Shown: in pieces, positions 7,760 to 13,958 of the stretch
Position numbering within the stretch: position 1 is the stretch's first letter
How the letters are laid out: each line of letters starts with the position of its first letter
Source: DATFPQ01 sp035264765
Lineage (GTDB): Bacteria > Actinomycetota > Actinomycetes > Actinomycetales > Angustibacteraceae
NCBI GenBank assembly: GCA_035264765.1
Contig: DATFPQ010000112.1
Span: 1-27,332, forward strand
DNA: 27,332 bases
Direction of reading: 5' to 3'
The notes under the pieces: model-generated
The model's input: only the letters and a program-made list of their open reading frames with translations
The model's database searches: none
What the model was told of the DNA's origin: nothing
Position numbers and translations under genes: made by a program

Positions 7760-8755
7760 TCAGCCGGCGATGGTGTGCGCCCGTCGCAGGTCGAGGTCCA
7801 CCGGGGCGTCCCGGTCGCAGACGAGGTGCCCGTCGATGACTGCGGCCTGTGCCACCTGGATGTCGGTGCGGTGGGCCGCGGGGATGCCGTCGGAGTCAAG
7901 CCGATCGGTCGTCATGACGTTTCCAGGCCCGGGCTCCACGCGGTGCGTGAAGTAGAAGACCCAGGCGACCTCCTCGCCGGCTGTCGTGCGGCCGACCACC
8001 ACGTCGGCGTGCCGCCCGGTTCCCTGGTCCCACGGACGCGACCCGGGCTCGCCCAGGATGATCCCGTCGCGCTCCCAGGTCTCCGCGTCCGTGGACCGGT
8101 AGACGCCCTGGCCCCTCCATTCGTCGACGAGCAGCCAGTACCAGCCGCCCAGCCGGAAGACGTTCGCCCCCTCGCCCGGCGGGTCGGTGATGACCGGCCG
8201 AGGCGCGGACCAGGTGACGAGGTCGGGCGAGTCGACGCACCATTGCTGCGAGCCGCGCGCCTCGTCCTTGTACCAGAGCCGATGGCCGCCGTCGGGCAGC
8301 GCGATGTGGCAGGCATCGATCACCCGATCCGACGACAGCGGCAGCTCCCCGCGGAAGGTCCACCGCTCCAGGTCCGGGGAGATGTGGTGGGTGATGCTCC
8401 GTCTGCCATCCCAGCTGACATGCACGCCCGGCACGTGGGACAGGAAGAGGTGGTAGGTGCCGTCGACCCGGACGACCTCGGGTGCCCACAGGGTGTTGCG
8501 GCCCTCGAGATGGTCCAACCCTTGGACCACGCCGGCGTACCTCCAGGTCCGGCCCCCGTCGTCGGACGTCGCGACGCCGATCTCCGTCCCGTGAACCCAG
8601 GTGAACCCGGGCGAGCGGTCGCCCGCGCGGCGCTGGGTGTACAGCATCCGCCAGGTGCCGTCCGGTGCCTCGACGAGCACGGGGTCGGTGGGCGCCTGGT
8701 GCACCGGGTCGGAGAACAGGGGCGCCGGCACGGTGCCCGGAACGGTGGTGCTCAT
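7760..8755 (-). CDS. GH43-like glycoside hydrolase (five-bladed beta-propeller), cytoplasmic
   Basis: A 331-residue protein without signal peptide that looks like a GH43/GH32-clan beta-propeller glycosidase. Repeated blade strands are visible: DPVLVEAPDGTWRMLYTQ, GVATSDDGGRTWRYAG, WAPEVVRVDGTYHLFLSH, HHISPDLERWTFRG, LWYKDEARGSQQW and VYRSTDAETWERDG. Asp24 in the PTDPV segment fits the general-base Asp of the fold; the acid (possibly Glu in WYKDE) and third carboxylate are less certain. The ATG overlaps the stop of the upstream permease as ATGA, so it is the last gene of the ABC operon and probably cleaves the imported glycoside inside the cell. The substrate could be an arabinose-, xylose- or fructose-containing oligosaccharide; the sequence does not decide. 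The IS scar lies just beyond its 3' end and the gene appears complete. Confidence 0.75.
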   Translation of the reverse strand: MSTTVPGTVPAPLFSDPVHQAPTDPVLVEAPDGTWRMLYTQRRAGDRSPGFTWVHGTEIGVATSDDGGRTWRYAGVVQGLDHLEGRNTLWAPEVVRVDGTYHLFLSHVPGVHVSWDGRRSITHHISPDLERWTFRGELPLSSDRVIDACHIALPDGGHRLWYKDEARGSQQWCVDSPDLVTWSAPRPVITDPPGEGANVFRLGGWYWLLVDEWRGQGVYRSTDAETWERDGIILGEPGSRPWDQGTGRHADVVVGRTTAGEEVAWVFYFTHRVEPGPGNVMTTDRLDSDGIPAAHRTDIQVAQAAVIDGHLVCDRDAPVDLDLRRAHTIAG

Positions 8756-9570
8756 CCCTTGACGCTCCCGGCGAGGAGGCCGCTGACGATGTGCCGCTGG
8801 GTGAAGACGAAGAAGACCACCATCGGGAGAAGCGCGATGACGCTGAGGGTCATGAACGAGGGCCAGTCGGTCCGGAACTCGCCGACCGTGGTGTAGACCT
8901 GCAGCACGATCGTCCGCTTGTCGGGGGACGACAGGAACACGTTCGGAATGATGAAGTCGTTCCAGACCCACATCGTCTGGAACACCGACACGGTCACGAG
9001 GATCGGCCGGATGAGCGGCAGCACGATCCGCCAGAAGATCTGGACGACGCCGGCGCCGTCGAGCATCGCAGCCTCGATCACCTCGAACGGCACGGTCCGC
9101 ATGTACCCCTGGATGAGGAAGAAGCAGAAGATCGCGCCGGCCGAGTACATGATGACCAGCCCGTTGAGGCTGTCCACGAGCTCGACGCCGACGAGCATGC
9201 GGTACAGCGGGATGAGCGTGGACTGCGCCGGCACGACGAAGCCGAGGACGAGCACCAGCCCGAGGATCCGGTTGAACGTCGTCGCGCGCATGATCATCCC
9301 GTACGCCGCCATGGCGCCGATGACGACCTGGACGACGACGCCTACTACCGTCACGTACAGCGTGTTCGCGAAGCTCTGCAGGAGCGGCACGTTCTCGAAC
9401 ACCCGCACATAGTTGTCGAGGCTGAATGATGGCGGCAATCCGATCGGCGAGGCCACCATCTCGGCCTGCGTCTTGAAGGTGTTCACCACGATGTAGTAGA
9501 GGGGCAGCGCGACGAGGCACGCGAGGCCGATCATGACGACGCTGAGCGCCGTCCGACGAGCGGTGTTCAT
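8752..9570 (-). CDS. Carbohydrate ABC transporter permease, MalG type
   Basis: A 272-residue inner-membrane protein of the BPD_transp_1 family, one of two channel subunits of a CUT1-type oligosaccharide importer. It begins with a transmembrane helix (LSVVMIGLACLVALPLYYIV) and has about six in all. The cytoplasmic EAA loop that docks the ATPase reads EVIEAAMLDGAGVVQIFWRI followed by VLPLIRP, near residues 185-210. The C-terminus (FTQRHIVSGLLAGSVKG) is typical of MalG homologues. Its ATG overlaps the preceding permease stop as ATGA, and its own stop overlaps the glycosidase start the same way, so the three are translationally coupled. No ATPase gene is present, which in actinomycetes usually means a shared MsiK-type ATPase encoded elsewhere. 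Confidence 0.93.
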   Translation of the reverse strand: MNTARRTALSVVMIGLACLVALPLYYIVVNTFKTQAEMVASPIGLPPSFSLDNYVRVFENVPLLQSFANTLYVTVVGVVVQVVIGAMAAYGMIMRATTFNRILGLVLVLGFVVPAQSTLIPLYRMLVGVELVDSLNGLVIMYSAGAIFCFFLIQGYMRTVPFEVIEAAMLDGAGVVQIFWRIVLPLIRPILVTVSVFQTMWVWNDFIIPNVFLSSPDKRTIVLQVYTTVGEFRTDWPSFMTLSVIALLPMVVFFVFTQRHIVSGLLAGSVKG

Positions 9571-10529
9571 AGGATGTTCCTCTCCACGCGCCGAGAGATG
9601 ATGAGCTGGCCGATCGAGAGCACCGCCACGGCCAGCGTGAACAGGACGGCGAGCGCGGAGGCCAGGCCGTACCGGCCCTGACCGACCCCGGAGGTGATGA
9701 TCGACTGGGTGATGGTGTACGTCGCGAAGCCCGGACCACCCTTGGTCAGGGTGTAGGGCAGGTCGAAGACCTTCAGCCCGCCCGTCATCAGCAGGAATTG
9801 GCTGACGATGATGCCCGGCGTCAACATCGGCAGGGTGATGTGCCGGAACTGTTGCAGCGCGGAGGCACCGTCGATGGTGGCGACCTCGTGGAGGTCGGCG
9901 GGGATCGACTGCAGGTACGCCAGGTAGAGGACGGCGTGCCAGCCGGCTGCGCCCCAGACCCCCACGAGGATGACCGACATCCGTGCGAGGGAGTCCTCGG
10001 AGAGCCAAGGGACCGGGCCGAGCCCGAGCAGGTTCTCCAGCATGGTGTTGAGCGCGCCGGAGGCGATGGGGGAGAGGATGTAGCTCCAGACGAGGCCGAG
10101 CACAGCCATGCTGGGGATCGCCGGAAAGAACAGTGCGGACCGCACGAAGTTGCGCCCGGCGAAGTGCTTGTTGAGAAGCACGGCCAGCGGGATGGCAATC
10201 ACCGTGACGAGCAGCGTCGTCCCCACGGCGAAGAGCAGCGTGAACGCGAGCCCCGCGAGCATCGAGGGGTCGCGCAGAATGGTCCCGTAGTTGGCCAGCC
10301 CGACGAAGTTCACGTCGGCCGAGTAGCCGGTGAAGTCCGTGAAGCTCCAGTAGACGCTCTGAGCCAATGGGATCAGGAACAAGACGACGAAGACGGCCAC
10401 GATCGGCACGAGGAACAGCTGGCTGGCGCTGGGGCCGCGCCACCCGGACGACCGGGGTGGGCGGGTGCGCACCGCGCGGGTCGTGGACGTCTCGGCCGGT
10501 GGCGTGGTGCCTGTAGCGGTAAGGGCCAT
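9567..10529 (-). CDS. Carbohydrate ABC transporter permease, MalF type
   Basis: A 320-residue inner-membrane channel subunit, partner of the MalG-type permease. A proline- and threonine-rich cytoplasmic N-terminus of about 35 residues precedes the first helix (FLVPIVAVFVVLFLIPLAQ), and about six helices follow. The EAA loop reads EVATIDGASALQQFRHITLP near residues 215-235. The C-terminus ends in a basic RRVERNIL tail. The ATG is preceded by GGAAGGAG. It follows the binding-protein gene after 63 bp that hold a strong hairpin (10554-10587), and its stop overlaps the next permease by ATGA. This gene order (binding protein, MalF, MalG, glycosidase) is typical of CUT1 loci. Confidence 0.93.
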   Translation of the reverse strand: MALTATGTTPPAETSTTRAVRTRPPRSSGWRGPSASQLFLVPIVAVFVVLFLIPLAQSVYWSFTDFTGYSADVNFVGLANYGTILRDPSMLAGLAFTLLFAVGTTLLVTVIAIPLAVLLNKHFAGRNFVRSALFFPAIPSMAVLGLVWSYILSPIASGALNTMLENLLGLGPVPWLSEDSLARMSVILVGVWGAAGWHAVLYLAYLQSIPADLHEVATIDGASALQQFRHITLPMLTPGIIVSQFLLMTGGLKVFDLPYTLTKGGPGFATYTITQSIITSGVGQGRYGLASALAVLFTLAVAVLSIGQLIISRRVERNIL

Positions 10530-10553
10530 GGGAACTCCTTCCGGGATGGACCG

Positions 10554-10587
10554 GGCCGGTGGTGCGCGCAGCCGCGCACCACCGGCC
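10554..10587. terminator. Strong intra-operon hairpin between binding-protein and permease genes
   Basis: Bases 10554-10568 and 10573-10587 are perfect 15-bp inverted complements separated by a 4-base loop, starting 5 bp after the binding-protein stop codon on the transcribed strand. There is no U-tract after it. A hairpin here commonly protects the 3' end of the binding-protein message or partly terminates transcription, so that more binding protein than permease is made. The structure is seen directly; the role is inferred. Confidence 0.8.
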
Positions 10588-10592
10588 GGGGA

Positions 10593-11837
10593 TCAGGAGC
10601 TGGCGAGCTTCCGGTCCAGCGCGGCCGCGGCCTCCTGCGGCGTGACGGTGCCCTTGACCATCTGCTGGATCTGGGCGACCGCCTCGACGTTGAGGACGTC
10701 CTCGGACCGCGTCCACGCGATCATCGGCAGGTAGACGTTTCCGGCGCGCACGTCCTTGACGATGGACTTGAGGGACGGGTCCAGGACCGGCTGGTAGTCC
10801 TTGGTGACCGTGATGTCGTTGGACAGCTTCTGGAACTTCTGGACGCCCTCTTGGCTGACCAGGTACTCGATGAAGGTCTTCGCCTGATTGACCTTGTCCG
10901 ACTTGGCGTTGATGGCGTAGCCGGGGCTCGCCGCGCCGGCCAGGAACGGCTCGCCGCCCGGCGCCGCGGGGACCGGCGCGATCGCGAACTGCATGTCCGG
11001 CGCTGCCTTCTTCAGCGGCGCGACGTTCCACGGCCCGGAGGTGATCATTGCGACACGCCCGTTGGCGAACTCGTCGAACACCTGGTCGGACGTCAGGCCG
11101 ACGGCATTGGCGTCACCCAGCCCCTCGGCGTACAGCTTGTTGAACTCGGTGAGGGGCTTCGTCCACTCCTTCTCGAAGGAGGTCGTGCCGCTGAAGATCT
11201 TCTGGTCCATCGTGAAATCCTGAGCGGCGTTGTGGGCGCCGACGAACGACGACACGATCGTCGGCATCTGCGACAGGTCCTCCAGGTAGGGCTTGACGCC
11301 CGCGGCCTTGAGCTTGCGGCACAGGTCGAGGAACTCCTCCCAGGTGGCCGGCACCGTCTTCGCGCCGACCTTCGCGAGGAGCTCCTTGTTGTAGGCGACG
11401 CCCGCGCCCCACGTGGAGGTCGAGGCGCCGTAGACCGCGCCGTCCTTGCCGTAGGTCTTCTTGTTGAACTCAGGGATGGCCGACATCCACGGCTCGCCGG
11501 ACAGGTCGACGACGTGCTTGCCCTCGATGAGGTTGGTCTTGTTCTCGGCTGCGATGACGAAAACATCCGGCGCGGTACCCGACAGCACGCGGGTCTGCAG
11601 CGCCTGGATGTACTCGGCGACCGGCGGTGCGTAGGAGACCTCGACGTCGATGTCCGGGTGCTTGGCCTCGAAGTCCGCCACGACGGGGGCCATGATCTCC
11701 TCGCCGCTCCAGGACAGGAAGGTGAGCTTCTCCCCGCCGCCGCCACCAGCCAAGCCGCCACCGCCGCAGGCGGCGACGGTCAGGGCGAGGGCCGTGGCGG
11801 CGATCATGGTCAGGGAACGGCGGGAGTTTCGCTTCAT
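10593..11837 (-). CDS. Extracellular carbohydrate-binding lipoprotein of ABC transporter
   Basis: A 414-residue solute-binding protein of the bacterial extracellular solute-binding family 1 (CUT1 type), anchored outside the membrane. It begins with a basic and hydrophobic signal (MKRNSRRSLTMIAATALALT) and a lipobox whose Cys24 (VAAC) would carry the lipid, then a glycine-rich linker and the mature start EKLTFLSWSGEE. Family-typical segments include FEAKHPDIDVEVSY, the GVAYNKELLAKVG hinge region and ANGRVAMITSGPWN. The ATG has AAGGAG 7 bp upstream. It is the first structural gene after the operator-promoter region at 11960-12046 and is followed by two permeases. It sets substrate specificity, but I cannot read the sugar from the sequence. 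Confidence 0.93.
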   Translation of the reverse strand: MKRNSRRSLTMIAATALALTVAACGGGGLAGGGGGEKLTFLSWSGEEIMAPVVADFEAKHPDIDVEVSYAPPVAEYIQALQTRVLSGTAPDVFVIAAENKTNLIEGKHVVDLSGEPWMSAIPEFNKKTYGKDGAVYGASTSTWGAGVAYNKELLAKVGAKTVPATWEEFLDLCRKLKAAGVKPYLEDLSQMPTIVSSFVGAHNAAQDFTMDQKIFSGTTSFEKEWTKPLTEFNKLYAEGLGDANAVGLTSDQVFDEFANGRVAMITSGPWNVAPLKKAAPDMQFAIAPVPAAPGGEPFLAGAASPGYAINAKSDKVNQAKTFIEYLVSQEGVQKFQKLSNDITVTKDYQPVLDPSLKSIVKDVRAGNVYLPMIAWTRSEDVLNVEAVAQIQQMVKGTVTPQEAAAALDRKLASS

Positions 11838-11959
11838 CGGGATGACTCCTTGGGCCAGGTTGGGTGGTGCGGTGGGGGTGTTGGGACCAGCGGACCGGGG
11901 ACCGGCGTATGCCTCAGCCGACCTGGAGCACGAACGTCCAGCGTGCGCCGCGGCGTGCG

Positions 11960-12019
11960 TTATCGATACACCAGCGGATGTGCGGGCGGTGTATCGATAA
12001 ACTTGAGGTGTATCGATAA
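11960..12019. promoter_or_regulatory. Three copies of a 13-bp operator centred on TATCGATA
   Basis: The 13-mer GGTGTATCGATAA occurs at 11988-12000 and 12007-12019, and its exact reverse complement occurs at 11960-11972. Each contains the palindrome TATCGATA with a central CG step, as is usual for LacI-family operators. The palindrome centres are 31 and 19 bp apart. The outermost copy overlaps the proposed -10 box and the other two lie in the leader of the binding-protein gene. The adjacent LacI-type protein is the obvious candidate repressor; this is inference. Confidence 0.85.
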
Positions 12020-12046
12020 AGTAACGGGCGCTCTGCCTCGTGTCAA
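12018..12046 (-). promoter_or_regulatory. Sigma70-type promoter of the ABC/glycosidase operon
   Basis: On the minus strand a perfect TTGACA -35 box (12041-12046) is followed after 17 bp by TACTTT (12018-12023), a fair actinobacterial -10 box. Transcription would begin near 12010, leaving a leader of about 170 nt before the binding-protein ATG. The -10 box overlaps the nearest operator copy by two bases, so repressor binding would block it. Confidence 0.7.
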
Positions 12047-12130
12047 CAGTGAAGTGCGCCAGGGCCCGCCGACCGTTCGGGCACGCGGTTCCGGTGTGCG
12101 ATCCGGGCAGCCCGGCGACGGGCCGCCGCG

Positions 12131-13189
12131 CTACTGGGCTCGCGGCTCCCCATCGCGCGGCCCGGCAGACGTCGACTCCCGTACGGCGATGTGGAAGTCG
12201 CTCGTCACGTCCCGGGGCGGGCCGGCGTCATCCCCAACGGTCATCCTCTCCACCAGGAACCGCACGGCCGTCTCGGCGATCTGCCGGTGGTCAGGGGCGA
12301 CGGTCGTGAGGCTGGGGATGCTGAAGCGCGCCTCCTCGACGTCGTCGAAGCCGGCGACCGCCACATCATGCGGCACGGAAAGACCCGCGTCCGCGAGGGC
12401 GCGCAGGGCACCGAACGCCAGCGAGTCCATCAAGGCGAAGATGGCGTCGAAGCCTTGTCCTCGCTGAAGGAACTCAGTCGTCGCTTCCCATCCCGCGCGT
12501 ATCGACCATTCGGGGACCTCGATCACGAGGTCGGGATCGACGTCGGAGCCCGCAGCCTGCAGCGCCTGGCGCGCCCCCCGGATGCGGAGCGCTCCAGCCT
12601 CGAGGGCATACGCATCCGGTTTCTCACGGAAGCCGACGCTGGCGCCCAGGACGGCGATCCGCCGGCGCCCCGTCGCGCGGAGGTGCTCGAGCATGGCCCT
12701 CGCGCCATCGACGTTGGGCACCCCGACGTGGTCGACACGTGTTGCGGAGACCTTCTCCCCCAGGAGCACGACCGGGCCGCTGGCGCTCATGTGCTCGAGG
12801 TCCGCCGTCTCGATGTCCACGGCGCTGAGGATGAGCCCGTCGTACAGCCGGAGCCGCGAAAGAGCGATCGCGTCGAGCTCGTTCTCCTTGCGGGCACCCG
12901 TCTCCTCGACCACCACCCGCAGGCCCTCCCGCATGCCGGCGCGCACGATCCTCGCCGCGAGCTGCGAAGAATAGGCTCGGTCGAGCTCTGGCAGGGCCAA
13001 GCCGATGGTCCCCGTCCTTCCCTGCCGGAGGTTGCGGGCGGCGACGTTGACCCGATAGCCCAAAGCGTCGATCGTGTCCAGGACCTTCGCCCGCGTCGTG
13101 GGGCCCACGCGTCCCCGTTCGTTCATGACGTTCGACACCGTCATCGGTGACACGCCTGCGGCGCGCGCGACATCCTGGATGGTCACCAC
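12131..13189 (-). CDS. LacI-family transcriptional regulator
   Basis: A 352-residue sugar-responsive repressor. Residues 3-50 are the LacI helix-turn-helix and hinge helix (TIQDVARAAGVSPMTVSNVM, then LGYRVNVAARNLRQGRTGTI). A periplasmic-binding-protein-like effector domain follows, ending with GFDDVEEARFSIPSLTTV and LVERM. Two GTG codons are adjacent; I chose the first (13189) because AGGAGG lies 7 bp before it. The frame is open upstream, but that sequence has no ribosome site and no LacI similarity. It lies directly upstream of, and on the same strand as, the binding-protein gene, separated by 293 bp that hold the promoter and three operators. I see no copy of that operator before its own start, so autoregulation through the same site is not apparent. 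Confidence 0.93.
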   Translation of the reverse strand: MVTIQDVARAAGVSPMTVSNVMNERGRVGPTTRAKVLDTIDALGYRVNVAARNLRQGRTGTIGLALPELDRAYSSQLAARIVRAGMREGLRVVVEETGARKENELDAIALSRLRLYDGLILSAVDIETADLEHMSASGPVVLLGEKVSATRVDHVGVPNVDGARAMLEHLRATGRRRIAVLGASVGFREKPDAYALEAGALRIRGARQALQAAGSDVDPDLVIEVPEWSIRAGWEATTEFLQRGQGFDAIFALMDSLAFGALRALADAGLSVPHDVAVAGFDDVEEARFSIPSLTTVAPDHRQIAETAVRFLVERMTVGDDAGPPRDVTSDFHIAVRESTSAGPRDGEPRAQ

Positions 13190-13439
13190 GTGGACTCCTC
13201 CTGAGGGCGCTGAGCGGCAGGGCCTCTGCACCGCCCCCCGACGCAGACCCACACTCACGCTATCGGAGCCGCGTGACCCTGGCGTTTGCCTCCAGAAGCC
13301 TGTTGGCAGCGCTTGTAGGGCTCGTCTCCGGCCGGGCCCGTAACGGTGTAGGCCTTCGGTCCACGCGGTGCAACGGCCTCGATCTTGGCCGCCCGCGTCG
13401 TGAGCGAGCTGAGCTCGGTATGGACGGCACACTGGTGCG
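13190..13439. other. Divergent intergenic region, no confident gene
   Basis: This 250-bp region separates the LacI gene (minus) from the small plus-strand gene. It holds the LacI ribosome site (AGGAGG near 13197-13202) and a minus-strand TAGCGT (13256-13261) that could be a -10 box for lacI, without a matching -35. A minus-strand open stretch ending at 13255 gives a plausible peptide (KIEAVAPRGPKAYTVTGPAG) but has no start codon or family I recognise. Confidence 0.4.
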
Positions 13440-13811
13440 GTGCCCGACGCCGTGCTGCCGCCCGGATGGCCGGGCCAGGTGCGCCCGCCGGGGACGCCGG
13501 ACTGGGAGCGCAGCGCCGTCGCGTGGCTGCTGGACCAGTGCCCGCACGAGTACCGCGCGCACCCCGCGCTGGTCCACCACCCCGTCGCGCTCGCCTGGCT
13601 CGCCGCCCGGCACGTGCTGGCCCAGGGCAAGGCCAACACCGCCGCGCGGGGGGCGGTCCGCGCGGAGCTCTCCTCGCTGCTCGACCCCCGCGCGGTCGAG
13701 GGCGTCCTGACCGCGCTCGAGCACGAGCACGCCCGGCTGCTGGCGGTCCACCGCGCCGTGGGCCTGGTCGGTGACGCGCTGCGCGGCCTGCGCTACGTCC
13801 CCCGGCTCTGA
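13440..13811 (+). CDS. Small conserved actinobacterial protein of unknown function
   Basis: A 123-residue soluble protein with GTG start. It opens with PPGWPGQVRPPGTPDWERSA, followed by mostly helical sequence, and ends RAVGLVGDALRGLRYVPRL. From memory, similar short proteins with the same proline-rich opening and the same VPRL ending occur in Streptomyces and relatives, so I consider it a real gene, but I know no function. There are no membrane segments, signal peptide or metal-binding cysteine pattern. A CACACT sequence 6 nt before the GTG has the spacing of the leaderless promoters noted elsewhere, with a weaker match, and there is no clear Shine-Dalgarno site. It lies 147 bp upstream of dxs on the same strand. 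A function in isoprenoid metabolism cannot be claimed from this alone. Confidence 0.75.
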   Translation: MPDAVLPPGWPGQVRPPGTPDWERSAVAWLLDQCPHEYRAHPALVHHPVALAWLAARHVLAQGKANTAARGAVRAELSSLLDPRAVEGVLTALEHEHARLLAVHRAVGLVGDALRGLRYVPRL

Positions 13812-13946
13812 CGGCGTCCCGATGCCGAAGCGACGTGCGCGGGGCGGACCGACGCCCCGGGCCGAAGCGGCCGGCTTCGCGAGGCGATTGTATGAAGGCA
13901 CGCCTGGGAGCGGGTCACGGTCTGCGCCGGACCCCTGAGCGCAACC

Positions 13947-13952
13947 TAGACT
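13947..13952 (+). promoter_or_regulatory. -10 box of a probably leaderless dxs promoter
   Basis: TAGACT lies 6 nt before the dxs ATG, which places the expected transcription start at or next to the A of the ATG. There is no Shine-Dalgarno sequence. A -35 box is not obvious. Confidence 0.6.
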
Positions 13953-13958
13953 GCGGGA

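Noticed and set aside
9798..12467. An 889-codon plus-strand open frame opposite the ABC genes
   Set aside because: It runs across a permease, the binding protein, the promoter and the LacI gene, with no protein-like features.
13255..13430. Minus-strand open stretch with protein-like sequence (AVAPRGPKAYTVTGPAG) upstream of lacI
   Set aside because: No start codon or ribosome site, no recognised family, and it runs into Arg-rich shadow of the opposite gene. It could be a gene remnant but I cannot support it.
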